Below are positions 1 through 11,779 of a stretch of DNA of 64,000 nucleotides, in pieces (the first letter of the stretch is position 1; every line of letters starts with the position of its first letter). Source of the stretch: Selaginella moellendorffii (taxonomy: Eukaryota > Streptophyta > Lycopodiopsida > Selaginellales > Selaginellaceae); contig NW_003314290.1 in the NCBI RefSeq assembly GCF_000143415.4, positions 1,540,454-1,604,453 on the forward strand. Reading direction: 5' to 3'. The translations under genes and the position numbers were made by a program. The notes below the pieces were generated by a model that was given only the letters and a program-made list of their open reading frames with translations, did no database searches and had not been told where the DNA came from.

Positions 1-1369
1 TTAAGCTATAGATAAGCACGGAGGGAATCTTCAAAGTACTGATGATGCGTGAGCTCGTTTTTCTTTGGTGCATGAATGAAGCCACGAAGTCGAGCAAGCA
101 AGCAGCAAGGGATACAGCTTATAAAACAAGAAATCGCCTCGATCCAAAAGACCGGGCTTGAAACATCCGAGATTCCGGTTGATTCGATCGATCCAGCCAG
201 GAGGAGCCCCGCAAGAACGAGACACTACGTACAACATTGATCGCATAGAAAATGAGTTTCGATTCGTTACTGATATTAATCTTGTCTCATCGTGATCATT
301 GCTTTGGGTTCTCGTGGATTGTATCAAACAACATGATAATCCCCAGGGCGACCTTTTCAAATTCAAAGCCAGCAAAAGATACGCTCAAACACCAATCTAG
401 TAACATGTGCGGCCAGATAGTCTTTGTGTACAAACTGAGCAAAAACACTTAAAAAATGATTAGTTTAAAAGGATCATGACATGTTCCACCCCAACCAAGT
501 CCCTCCTCCCCAAAGCCACTTTGTTTTCTTGTTTTCTAGCTTTAGGGCAGTGTGCATGCACGAGGCCGCCACCTTTTCGCACTTCCATGGGTCAAGATTT
601 GTATACAATAGAGGAAGAAACTCCTTAACAGGAATGTGGACTGGAAGCTTGAACGAGAGAACCTCTCCGCCTTTATAAAGTTGACGCAGCACAAGCCCCA
701 CCATTTTTGCGGTAAGTGCGAGGCGAGGGCATCTCAGGAATCCTCGAAAAAGAGAACACTGCAAGTCCAAAAGCGCTTACTTTTTTACCCCTTCAAACGA
801 AGAATAATAACAATCACAAATGGAGGCTGATTAATAATAATACATGCTTCTGAGGTCTTTTGGCGCCCACCTGGAGGCATAAGACCACTTTGATTAAAAT
901 CGACCATATGATGTTTCTAGAGCCGGTGCCCGAATATTCGCCATGGCCGGGTCAGTTTTTTGGTCACCAAAAGCGACAGTGCAAAAAATAAAAAAATTGG
1001 AGCGGTACGGAAGGCGTGCATTTACCGCGGACAACGACGGAGTTTAAACTTGAAATTTCATCTTGCAAGGTAAAATAATATGGATCAACTTGGTGATAAG
1101 TACTTCGGTACTTAGTAAAAGAGAAGGAGAGGGGCTTTTCTTCCGTCACGACACACACACACTTACACCCGCAGAGCTTCCAAGCATTGTCGGATTGGTT
1201 TTAGGGATCCGCGTTTTCTCGCGCAGGCCTCCCGTGATCTAGAGTCGCGATTCGCAAGGCGCGGATTTTCTCCTCCCCGGCGCCCTAGCGGATGCAGCGG
1301 ATTGGAGAGGAGGGGTGGGGGATGCGCGGCGCCAGCGCCGGCGGCTTAGATCACTCCAGCTCTAGCTCG
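1..1369. other. Upstream region without a recognisable gene
   Basis: No open frame here resembles a known protein; the short frames on both strands are unrelated to one another and lack family motifs. GC content rises from about 1190 onward, ending in a GC-rich stretch around 1250-1370, which fits the promoter and 5' leader of the zinc-finger gene that follows. No tRNA or clear tandem repeat was seen. Confidence 0.5.
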
Positions 1370-1845
1370 GTGGGTGTTCTTCCTTTTCTATCGATCTCTC
1401 TCTCTCGCTCGCGCTCTCTCTGTTCTTTTGATGCTTTCTTGCTTGCATTCGGGTCGTGAATCTAAATGCTGGTTCCCCCAATTTGGTAGTGCTAGAGGAT
1501 GTGGATGCCTCTCGCAATTCCGGGAAAAGCCCCAAATCTTGGAGCGAGTGTGAGTGTGAGAGAGTAGTTGCGTATAGGAAAGTGTGAAAGATTATAGAGC
1601 TTTCCTCGCTCGTCTAGTCCTCCTTGCCACATTCTAGAAAGATTTCTAGCTTGCTAGCATGCAAGCGATCTGGTGTGAGATGTGAAAGCAAAAAAAAAAA
1701 AAAAGTGAGAGAGCTATTTTTATTTTTTCCTTTTCATTTTTATTCAACAGGTTGTGGTCATTTTAATTTGTCTTTCTTTTTTTTTAAAAAAAGTTTTATT
1801 GTGTTGGTTTTACTGACATGATGAAGATCCATTTGGTTGTTACAG
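1370..1845 (+). other. Candidate 5'-UTR intron of the zinc-finger gene
   Basis: A GT donor (ctcg/gtgggtg) at 1370 and a pyrimidine-rich tract ending in ttgttacag at 1845 could define an intron of about 476 bp in the leader, 52 bp before the start codon at 1898. CT repeats near 1395-1425 and poly-A/poly-T stretches inside agree with non-coding intron sequence. This is inferred from splice-site consensus only; transcript data would decide it. Confidence 0.35.
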
Positions 1846-1897
1846 ACGTGAAGAGCCAAGAGAATCCATTTCCAGAGGAAGGAAGAAACAAGAGGCA

Positions 1898-2459
1898 ATG
1901 GACGAAGAATCGTCAAAGCAGTTCTCGTTGGATTTGAGCTTGAGAACAGGCGACTCGGACGGAGCAATGGCATCGACAGTAACAGTGTTTAGGAGGAGCA
2001 GCAGCAGCGACGAGCAACAGCAGCAACTACAGCACTTCCACCACCATCAACAACAACAGCAGCAGCAGCAGCAGCAGCAGAGCTCGAGTAACTTCCTTTC
2101 GGTCGATCGATCGTCCGTGGGGTACAACATGTTCCAGCAGCAGCAAAGCTTGATGGAGGAAGACAGTCCCCTTGACGAAGATCACAGCGACGAGATAGTC
2201 GGGGACAACGAGCTCAAGGCGAGCGAGTGGGTCTCTCCAAGCTCTAGCTCGGATCGAGGGGGCGGAGGAGGAACAGCGACGCCTCCTCCGTCGACCACCA
2301 CCATGCTCGATGGCGCCGGCAGCGGCGTGCAGGGGTCGGAGCCCAGGCAATTCGCCTGCACTTACTGCCAGCGGAAGTTCCCGAGCTCGCAAGCTCTCGG
2401 CGGCCACCAGAACGCGCACAAGCGGGAGCGCACCGCGGCACGGAGGATCCAGCGGTGTG

Positions 2460-2494
<35 letters not shown>

Positions 2495-3160
2495 GCGGCG
2501 GCGGCGTCGAGCACCATAACCAGCAGGTTCACGGGCCTCGGCCAGCCAAACTTTGGAGCTTTGCACCATCACCACTTTGGTCACGGAGGAGGAGGAGGAG
2601 GAGGAGCTGGAGGAGGAGCTGGAGGAGGAGGCGGAGGAGGAGGAGTTTCTTCCAGTGGAGTGACTTTGAGTCGATCGCTATGCTTGCAAGCTCACTCCGG
2701 TAACCACAAGACCTCTCCACAAGGCGTTCTCTCGGACGCTTCCGCCATTCAAACCAGCGTTGGAAACGGTCTCAGCGTCACCAACGCGAGCTCTACGTCG
2801 CAGCTCCCGCAGGGACACCATGGCTGGTCCAAGCCTTTCATCTCGACGCAGCCGGGGGTGGGGAAGTGCGTTGCACCCGAGATGATTGGAAAGTTTGGAC
2901 GAGGCGTGGGTGCCAAGTTCAACGATATGTCCGGGGGTGGCGGTGCCGCTGGTTTCGGATTCGATGATGCGATGAGCAGCAGCAAGAGATGGCCGGGGAG
3001 TTTTCACTTCCTTCCCAGCAGCACCGCAGACCAAGTTCTTCACGCGGCCGCTACTGCCGCCGCCGCCAGCAATTCGGGAAGTTTCCAAAGATGTGTTGTC
3101 CAGAACCCGGGACTCCAATGGGAAGAGTCGTCGCCGCTCGATCTCTCGCTACATCTCTAG
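1898..3160 (+). CDS. Single C2H2 zinc-finger protein with EAR repression motifs
   Basis: A 420-residue intronless reading frame. One plant-type C2H2 finger lies at about residues 151-173 with the invariant [10 protein letters not shown] helix, preceded by CTYCQRKF and followed by KRERTAARR, as in the Arabidopsis ZFP1/ZFP3/ZFP4 group. EAR-type LxLxL motifs sit at both ends (SLDLSLRTG near residue 11, and LDLSLHL as the last residues), so a nuclear, TOPLESS-recruiting repressor is likely. The rest is low complexity: polyglutamine (about residues 48-61), polyalanine after the finger, then polyglycine. These come from CAG, GCG and GGA codon runs and make several false long frames on both strands. 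The extent is clear; the biological target is unknown. The family assignment is firm, orthology to any one Arabidopsis gene is not. Confidence 0.9.
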
Positions 3161-4355
3161 AGGTTTTTTTCTTCTTTTTGCTTTTTTGCTTTCTAGCTCT
3201 CTCATGCTTGGCTTTTCTTCAGACAGTTTTTTCATGCGGATCACACAGCCAGAGACGATAGAGATGGTCAGTGTGAAAAATCGGTATCCGTCCCCGCTGT
3301 AATTTTTTTTTCCTTTTTTTCTGCTTTTCTTTTTTCTTGTCACTCTTTGGTTTATGAGCTGGTCTTTTTTTTTCTTATGTTTGTCTAAGGTGTACACTAT
3401 TTTACGTAGCTAGCAGTGTGAAAGAGAGCCATTTGATGTGAATTTGGATAGTGCGGAGACATCCTCCTTTCTCTGAAATACAAGAGCGTCGTTATCAGTT
3501 CCATTTCGAGGTGATGTTCTTGCCAGTGTTCTTCACTATACGGTGAGATTCGTTTTAAGCCTCTGCTGTCTGTTTCTCTAGAGGCAGCGGGCTTTAAAAA
3601 ATCGCTCGCGTCGCCATAGCTCCGGTACAAACCAGTCGAGATCTTCTCACTCACTTTGTGTGTGAACGACGCTAGAGCTGATGGAGATATGGAGACTTTG
3701 GAGTGATGCCAAGTGTGCTTGAATCCTTCGTATCATCTATATAGTTTTTTCTTTTCGGTTCTGTTGGGAAGTGAAGTACTTTGTAATGCAAACACTGGCG
3801 CCATGGCTGCCAGAGCTCAAAGTTATGAGCACGGCTTTGATTCGGTTCCTTTGCAATGAATTTATAGATCTTTTTTTTCTTTCTTTTCTCTCTGGGGTTT
3901 TTGTTGGAAGCAATCAAGTTGACGAAGATGGGCGCGAGTACTTTGTAGCGCTTGTTTGTTTTTGCCTTAAACCCAACACTAGTTCCTACTCCACACAAAA
4001 AGGGCCCTCTTTGGATGGAGTGTACAAGCAAACACTGGAATCACTCACACTCGTCACTGTCTCTAGCTGTTGACAATCACTTCCATCACGCGCCAAAAAA
4101 CCATCTCTCGCTGCTTTCACTGTGTTGGAAATCGACAGCACTGCGAGCGGCGCGCGCCAAAACGAACAAGGAACCAAAACAGCCCTAACTTTAATGCCTA
4201 TCTGACACGTGGACGTACACGCGTCGGAAGCGGAAGAGGGGCCCTAGATTCTCGCCGACCGTGGCCAGACACGTGGCTATCTGGATAAGATTCTCTACAA
4301 AGAAAAGAATTTTTCCTTTACACTTACCTCTTGTAAAAATTTTGTTGTGTCCGTG
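3161..4355. other. Convergent 3' regions, no gene seen
   Basis: This stretch lies between the stop of the zinc-finger gene and the stop of the acyltransferase gene on the other strand. It is T-rich just after 3160 (probable 3' UTR), then of mixed composition. Two G-box/ABRE-like CACGTG sites occur at about 4205-4211 and 4271-4276, an odd place because both flanking genes end here. No protein-family match was seen. Confidence 0.45.
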
Positions 4356-6782
4356 TCAGGGATCGAACGTCGGACCTTGCTTCGTTCCTCCCCACGACGC
4401 CTCGTATACGAGGCGCGGTAGAGCGCTTCTGTATGGATCCTGGCCTCGCTTTTGGAGCAAGTAGGAGATCCCCAACTCCACCTGGGTTTTTACTTTGAGG
4501 TAGAGAGAATCTGCGTGTTTTCGCTCTTGGATCCCTGGAAGAACTCGAGCATTAGAAAGGAAGAAGCGAAAGTTTCGCTGGATCTTACCAGCAGTGGAGA
4601 TTGGAGCTCCAAACAAGCAGTAGAATCGGCCAGGAACTTTGGGAGCGAAAACTGGAAGGTAGAGAGGCTGGTTTGCTACTTCGCCAGCTGATTTAGGCCT
4701 GGAAGAACAAGAATGTTCACGTAAAAAATACCATCTTTTCCTACCTGAAGTTGGAGTCCGTTGTGAGTACTAGCCGATCTTTCAAGAAGAAATTGCTCCT
4801 TATGTCATCGTAGTCCATCAAGAGCTGGAAAACGAGACGAATCACACTTAACTTTGAGCATGCGATTGCATGGACTTAATTACCTCAACCATGTCATCTT
4901 CGCCAACGCAGCTGAAAGGAATTATGGTGGCACCGAAACGCGCAGCCATTCGGACAAACTCGGACTGTTCTGGCCAAAAGAGCTTGTATTCCTCTCCCTG
5001 GGAAAAAAATCCAGATGGTAAGTTGACAAAGAAAAGAAGAGATAAATACCATACCCTTCTATGCAAAGCCTCGCGAGCACCACCCGGATAGAGAAGAACC
5101 GAGTGTTTACTGGATAGAAGCTTGTAAAAATTCTTTCCAGTGACGGGTGTAGCACCAAAGAGACCGATCTGATCGATGAAGCCTTGGTCCGAGTACTCGG
5201 AGTGGAACCTGTGGGAGAAGAGCAAAGGATGTGCCAGGCCTCGGGCGAGCAGCTTCTTTTGTTTGTAAATCTCCCCGACGATGAGTGAGAGCTCCAGCCC
5301 CATGAGCATATGGTTGCCTACGAAAAGAAGTGGCTCCTCGTCGGGTATAGCGGACAGGTCTTTGATTACTTGGCCGTTTTTATCAGTTGACAAGAACACG
5401 GGGCTCACAAGGTGGCGAAGAGTCCTGCGAAAAAAGAAAGAAAGAAAGAAAAAAGAGCAAGAGAAAGTAGAGGAAAAGAGAAACGATCAATCAGCATTCA
5501 CAGCTACTAGTGATTTGCTACTACCTTGTGCTTTCATATTGTCGATGAAACTCCTCTTTGGTAGGCAAAACGTAGTCTTTGACAATGTCTCGCTCTTTTG
5601 ATCTTCTATACATCAGCGCGGATTTTATGGTGGTAGCCAAGCTGGGACCATCTTCCTGTCAAGCTCTATCAGTTTCAAAGCACGAAAAGTGTTAGAAAAC
5701 AAACGGGACAAACCAGAAGTAGCGTGTGGCCGCTGTCTTTGAAAATTCGGACTCTACAATTCTTTAGAGCAGCTTTCAATCGCTTCGCTTCCTCAGCGCT
5801 TGGCAGCATCTGGTCTTTCATGCTACAGAAAACAGAGGAGGATATATAAAAGAAAACGCCCACTTGATTAAACCAAACCTTGCGAGAACCAAAACTTCCG
5901 CCTTGACGGCATGCAGCCTCGAGTTTGCGTACAAGGCCCCCGCCCGGATGAGTTTTAGCTTCCAGCCGAGCGAGCTCTTGGGAATTATTCGGCCCAAGCC
6001 CTTGCATTCGCAAGAGAAAAGATCAAAATCAAACTCGAAGGTCCACAAACTTTCGAGGAGGAACTCACCGGTAGTGTTGGAAGCATATCGACCAAAGAGT
6101 CGGCAACTTTCTGTGATCTTTCAAATGGCTGCTGTAAGTCTTTTGGGACTTTGGCAGAAGCCATGCGAACAGGATCACCTGAAAGAGACAAAAAGATTAA
6201 TTTGTAAAACAAAGCTTGGATCGTACCCATTGTGAAGCTGAGGAGGTATGGAACATAGTGGAACGCCTCCTCGGGAACTAAATCCAAGACTGGAAATAGA
6301 GGTTGAAGCGGAGATCTTTGAATGGAGGTGGCTGGAACAGAAAAAAGGAAAAAGATCGATTCAAAAGAAGGAAAAAAACTGGTTTTTTCTTTAGACTTGT
6401 CTTACCAGGGTTGACAAGGATGAGGACGAGATCGAGCGAAGGATTCCGTGCAGCCACCGCCAACGCCAATGTAGCTCCAAACGAGTCACCCACGAGAAAA
6501 ATGGGCCTGCCGGGATGGAGTCCGTGCTCCGCCTTGACTGCGCCTTCCACTAGCTCCAGCAGTCCTAGAAAAAACGAAACCAAAGGCAACCTAAAGTTCA
6601 AGGAAAATATGAACATTTTTCAAACGTCAAAGGACAAAAAGTAGAGAAAAGTTGCGAAAGCAAAGAAGAAAAAAGTTTCTACCTTCGAAGGGAGTGCGGT
6701 CCATGACTGGAATGTGGAGGCATCTCACCTCAAACAGCCTGGAATTCAAAGAGAAGTTTTTTCTCAGATGATCGAGCAGAAA

Positions 6783-6825
<43 letters not shown>

Positions 6826-7476
6826 GAGAGAGTTTTTCTTGGTTTATGGATCAAGAGAGACATACGGTGCTAGTGTTTCGTGATGGAGGATGAGACCAAG
6901 GCCAGTGCCATCCATGCCTGGAATCACAACGCTAGAAACCAAAGTCAGTCAAGGAACCAGTTTTTAAACGGAATGAAAGTACAGCCTCTCATTCCGTTAA
7001 AAATCTGAGCAAGTAGTACCTGGAATGAAGAGCAGCAGTGGAGAAGAATCTGCCAAAATCTTGGAGGACGACGAAGGAGAAGAAGATGGCGATGGCGAAT
7101 TGAGAGGACAGAACCAGCGAGGAGGGCCGCCATCGGCGCATTTAATCAGCTCCAGTGACTGCTCCATGTAGTCGTGGATGCTTGTGGGAACTTTTTCGTC
7201 TTCCTCCTCCTCTTTTTCTTCCTCTTTCCGTTCGTCCCAGGAGGAATTTGGAGGTGGGATCCTGCTCTTGCCGGGAATTCTCTCGCGGAAGCTGCCGTTG
7301 CCATTGATCTTGAGCTTCTTCTTGTCGTGTGGACTGTCGAATTCGTCGGTGATGTTGGGCTTTGTGTCGGTCACCATAGCCGCCTTGACGATCCCGCGGG
7401 TGAAGAGCTTGGCACCAAAACGAGATCTGGAGCTGCCACCGAGATTTACTCCCGGCATTGGAATCGCTCCAGCCAT
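4356..7476 (-). CDS. Phytyl ester synthase-like esterase/acyltransferase
   Basis: A multi-exon gene of the plant PES1/PES2 (ELT) family, plastid proteins that esterify phytol and diacylglycerol with fatty acids during chlorophyll breakdown. Exon 1 (7476 to about 7023) has a basic, hydroxylated N-terminus suited to a transit peptide, then GGPPRWFCPL and LLLFIPG. Later exons give GMDGTGLGLILHHETL (near 6900), the alpha/beta-hydrolase nucleophile elbow GDSFGA (near 6480), and an acyltransferase (LPLAT) half with DEEPLLFVGNHMLMGLEL (near 5310) and GATIIPFSCVGEDDMVEV (near 4890). The last two exons join across a 54-bp intron (4535-4588) and end in DPYRSALPRLVYEA and PTFDP, as in the family. I see no break in the assembled frame, but not all exon borders were fixed. 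The enzyme's preferred substrate cannot be read from sequence. Confidence 0.85.
6786..6832. repeat. (GA)n microsatellite in an intron
   Basis: A nearly pure GA tract of about 47 bp with one interruption. It lies in an intron of the phytyl ester synthase-like gene; on the coding strand it reads as a CT tract. Confidence 0.9.
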
Positions 7477-8660
7477 CTCTTCTGCCCTTGGATGAACAGG
7501 AAGATCAACACAGAAAAAAAGAAGAAAGAACTAGGTATGCTATCTCACTAGCATCTCTCTCTCTACCTAGAACACGAAGAACTTGGGATGGATGTGTGTG
7601 CCTAATTTCAACTTCATAATCGTATACTGCACGGACGATTCATGATCGTGTCACTCACATGTCCAAACAATCTTTTTCTCTCTCTCTCTTTTCCGAGTTT
7701 TAAAATCGTTTTAGTTCGTAATTTTCTTTTGCATCGCTTGCATCACTTGTTTCTATTTTGCTCGAACGGCGACCGGCAAGAGATTTGGCTGTGGCAGAGA
7801 ATGGAGATATGGCGGCTGCTAATTGCCCAGCCTTTTTAAAAGTTCCAGAATATGCAAACACACCTTTTCTTATTTTATTTTTCTTTTGCATTTTTTTGTG
7901 TGGGCGATGTTGTGCTTCATCGCTCCAATGCAAGCTTTACACATCACAATCAATCAATCAATCAATCAATTCAGGGCCAGTAAAAAAACTTGAGGGGAAA
8001 CAAGCAACCCCAGGAAAGAGGCAGAGTGAATGAAAGCTAGCATCTGTTAAGAAACACGAGCTCAAAAACTTTAGGGCTGGGAGGTGTTTTTGCTGCACTG
8101 CAAGCTAGCCCATGCCAGAATTTCTGGTGGTCCCTCAAATGTGAGAGATCACACCCCACAACAGCCCACCCACAAGGAATTAATGTGCAATGCTTCCAAG
8201 GGAATAGAATGGTTTTTGGCACTGTCACAAGATTGTTGCTGCCATGCACCATTGTCTTCTGTTATTCTCTTCACTCATCTTCTTTGTCAAACAAATGCTC
8301 TGCTGCTCTTCTCCTAGGCTAGGAGGATTTCCTGCCCAAAACTCCTATTTAAACTCTTTTCTCTGCTGAAGATATTTCTTGGGGACAGATGGTCTGACCT
8401 GACCAGCCCCTCTCCCTGCTCTGCTGCTCTTTCTGCTTGAATGATATGATGATAAAAGTTTGCTCTCCTGTCAATCCACCAGTGTAGCAGGTTGCTTGCC
8501 TCCTCTTCTCAGCACAAGACACACTGTTGCCAATCAATTCCCCTCCTCCAATCCAACTGGGAGCTTCCATCAATCAATTCCATCCTTGCTGGATCTTTTA
8601 TAAAAAGAGCACAAATATCTTCTATTCTAGAACTTTAAGAATAGGTAGGGGAGCATGTAA
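7477..8660. other. Intergenic region with a short tetranucleotide repeat
   Basis: Promoter side of the acyltransferase gene, then spacer up to the tRNA. A short ATCA tetranucleotide repeat occupies about 7947-7971. T-rich runs occur around 7660-7720 and 7860-7890. No coding frame here resembles a known protein, and no second RNA gene was recognised. Confidence 0.5.
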
Positions 8661-8734
8661 GTCTGGGTGGTGTAGTTGGTCATCACGCTAGTCTCACACA
8701 CTAGAGGTCCCCGGTTCGAACCCGGGCTCAGACA
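8661..8734 (+). tRNA. tRNA-Val, anticodon CAC
   Basis: A 74-nt cloverleaf can be drawn by eye. The acceptor stem GTCTGGG/CTCAGAC pairs at all seven positions with one G-T wobble. The D arm is GTG...CAC and the anticodon stem is CTAGT/ACTAG around the loop CTCACAC, giving anticodon CAC for valine GTG codons. The T arm CCGGG/CCCGG encloses TTCGAAC, and the discriminator base is A. Internal A box (TGGTGTAGTTGG) and B box (GGTTCGAAC) are intact. There is no intron and no encoded CCA. It looks like a functional nuclear cytosolic tRNA. Confidence 0.96.
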
Positions 8735-8746
8735 TCAGTTGCAACG

Positions 8747-8753
8747 TTTTTTT
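8747..8753 (+). terminator. Pol III terminator of tRNA-Val
   Basis: A run of seven T on the sense strand begins 12 nt after the tRNA 3' end, as expected for RNA polymerase III termination. Confidence 0.85.
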
Positions 8754-9321
8754 ATTATTTTGAAAATTCGCCAGCTCCAGTGATTACGATTTACGACTTG
8801 AGTTCCACACTATATGTGCTTTTACGCCGTGTGTCAAATTTCCAGTGGAATCTGGACCGGATATTTTGGAGGAAGAAACCCTGTCATACACGCCTACGAC
8901 TTGCCCCTCTAGTGGAGGAAGCTTCTATATTCTTCCAGAGCTACGAAGAATACCTCTGACTGAATATCAAGTGAATTTCCTAGCAGGAGCTGACCACGTT
9001 ATAGATATATTTTTGTAGTCTAAAGGAGAGTTCTAACAACTTTGGGTACTCTCCTCTCCATGTACATCCAGTCTCTGGAGCCTTCCTGGTAGATTGCTTG
9101 CTAGCTTCCAGACTGATAACTGTAATGTTTACTGTATTCTTATTACCTTTATTAGATTCAATATTAGTAAATTATAAAGTGTTAGAGTTATCTTTTTTAA
9201 TGCTAATAATTGTGGGTGATTATGTGACTTTGTGATATTTGGGGTTAAATGTCTTTGGGGTTGAGAAGTGGGTGGATTTTGGAATGTCCAAGCTCAGAAG
9301 TTTATATATGTTTAATAGTAC

Positions 9322-9453
9322 AATAGTTTGAGTGCATTCACTTGTGTAGATTGAAACCTTCTCTTAGATATCTTTAAACATATATATAATAGTTTAAGTG
9401 CATTCACTTGTGTAGATTGAAACATTCTTTTAGACATCTTTAAACACATATTT
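9322..9453 (+). repeat. 66-bp tandem duplication
   Basis: Two adjacent copies (9322-9387 and 9388-9453) both begin aatagttt and share agtgcattcacttgtgtaga, then attgaaac and a tctttaaaca tail. They differ at several positions, so the duplication is not recent. Confidence 0.8.
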
Positions 9454-10739
9454 AGACATGTTAGCAATTATGATAATGCTTTTTAACAATTGTATTGTCT
9501 TTGTTAAGGGTCATTTAAGTTAATTATGTAATTTAGTATTTGATTCTAGAGTTTCTTGTATAGTGTTGAGTTGAATATATTGGAGTAAATTAAGTTAGGC
9601 ATGTTGTGGCTAACACCTTATCAAAACTTGTGGGACTTATGTATACACTTACTATAACACCCTTGGTGACATTTTTTAATTGGTATGATGTTATGAAACA
9701 TTACCTCTCCACTTATAAGTTGTATGTGCTTTAGCCCCACTTTCTATGGGAAATGATTATGTTCTAATAGATTTAATGTTGTTGTTATCTATATTCAAGA
9801 ATAAAGATAAAGATAAAATTATAGTTGTGATATTTACTATTAGACATGTGATGAAATTAGCCATAAATTGGCTTCACATCAATATTGTTGGCATTTCCTA
9901 AATTGATGTTTTCCATTTCTTAAGTGGAGACCTTAGTATCTTGTTGGTATTATTGTGATGGAAAGTTTTGACACATAGATTTGTTTTGGGAAATAAGAAG
10001 TTATATAAGTAATGAAAGGTATTTATGTAAATAAGTTAGTTCATCTTTCTTTTAGGAGTATCATTAAAAGGTTTATTCGACACCAATATTCACTTTCCAA
10101 GCTAATTTTATGACTAGAAATCTTTTGTTCTCCTCTCTATATTAGTTAATATAAGTTTGAGTTTATCTTCTATAACTTGATCTATTGTCACATGTTGTCT
10201 CCTATATTTGCATTATGGTGTAGAGCTAGTTTTGATTCTCTATAGTATATGTGAGATAAAATAAATTTTGTTGTATATATGGGTGTAGTATATATTTGTA
10301 TCTTACAGTGATTTACCATAGGATAACCATAAAGCAAAACTTAAACCCTCCATGTGCCATGTGTCATATGCCATGTGCCCAAGGACAATGGTGTAAAACT
10401 TGGGTATCAGGCCTTTAGCCACTGAATAAAAGAAAGGAGCCAAACTCCTAAGCATGGAGTTAAAAAGCAAAGGAATTAGAGCATAGAGTAACTCTTGAGC
10501 ATACAGTCCAAGGAATGAAGGGATAGAAGCATGAAATAACTTAGAACAGTCTTAAAGCAATTAACATCCTAATACTAAAACCAACACACAAAATGGAGTT
10601 AAACAGAGTTTGGTGCAATTTTAGCATACCAGTGGTCTAACCTGAGGATATGAGTACTCCACTAATTAACATGGCGTGGAACTTGGGTTTAAACCCAAGC
10701 CAGACATAAAACAAGGATAAACACACAAGTGAAAGTTAG

Positions 10740-11560
10740 ATTATGCCTCAGGTTGGTCGGCCATGCCTAATATGGACGAACTAGTGGGGTAACTTTTAAA
10801 AGCCAATAGGAGATTGAATGGCCAATGCTCCCAATCTAAGTGTGGGTGGAATCATCTACTTGGATATCAGGTGTGGCTCATCAAAACTTCACTCTCGCCA
10901 TATGGGTAGGACACCAAGATGCAGAAGGTGGGGAGAGTACCTATGAAGCTTGTGTTGAATTGTAGTGTTTTGAAATGTTATCCCAAAGTCCAAGATTATG
11001 AAAAAGAAGAAGAACAATCCTTTTGTGTAGTGACCAAGGATATAATCACGTGACAAAGAAGTCCCAGAAGTTAACGGAACTTAGTGGTCGGGCCTTCAAG
11101 CTCTAACCTAGTGGTAGTGTTGGCAAGCACAACTATAAATGGGAAACAATTTAATGGGGACCAAAGAAAGGATATTAAAGAAGGGTGTTCCTTATGTTTC
11201 TAGGTATTTTAAGAATGCTAAAATGTGGTCATGAGATAACCACTCATTGATGGATGGCCCAATCTTTGAGAGAGGAGACTATGGTATGAATGATCTTGGA
11301 TTACCCATAAGACAGAGGTGAATGGATATAGCTTTAGCGTAATAGGTTAATATGTCAATGGTACCTTTGGGTGTTTGTCGTGGGATTAAACATGTGGAGT
11401 ACTTGAACCAAGTGCAAAGACTAAGTGGCATAGATGCCATTCATGGGGCTAGCATGTCCTCAAGTTGGGAATAAAACTTATAGAAGTTGTAAGTGAAACT
11501 CGTTCAATTGGTTAAAGGGGTGGTTAAGTGACTAAAGTAAAATAGAAAATTTAGTTGTTT
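10740..11560 (+). repeat. Old copy of repeat module B
   Basis: Collinear over about 800 bp with 33421-34245. Shared landmarks, allowing changes, are the ggccRatgctccca block (10829; 33490), the cttagtggtcgggcc block (11080; 33750), the gtggcatRgatgccatt block (11427; 34097) and gtggttaagtgactaaag near the end. Differences are mostly C-to-T and G-to-A with this copy AT-shifted, which fits decay of methylated cytosines in a silenced repeat. No open frame survives in either copy. Confidence 0.8.
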
Positions 11561-11779
11561 ATAGAACTCTCACATATTGAGACTAGTCCCTTAATATTGC
11601 TAGATGATAGTTTACCATGTCTGCTAAACACCCTTGTTATTATGTGTTAGTTTTGGTTTGTCCCAATTGCTATTTATAGAAAGTGTTTATATTTGCTAAT
11701 TTGGTATAGCTACAAAATGTAAAGATTGTCCTAGGTCCCATGTCCAAATTCACAATTTAGTATCATTTAATATTTAGTA

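Noticed and set aside
2027-2703. Arg- and Leu-rich frames overlapping the zinc-finger gene, including a minus-strand frame of 185 codons
   Set aside because: They are shadows of the CAG, GCG and GGA codon runs; the plus-strand frame holds the conserved zinc finger and EAR motifs.
4848-5408. Treating the acyltransferase-half frame as a separate small gene
   Set aside because: Splice sites and family order join it to the upstream hydrolase half and to the downstream exon ending PTFDP.
9700-10150. Possible integrase-like fragment in the AT-rich island
   Set aside because: Conceptual translations gave no catalytic motif in order; the similarity was too weak to report as a feature.
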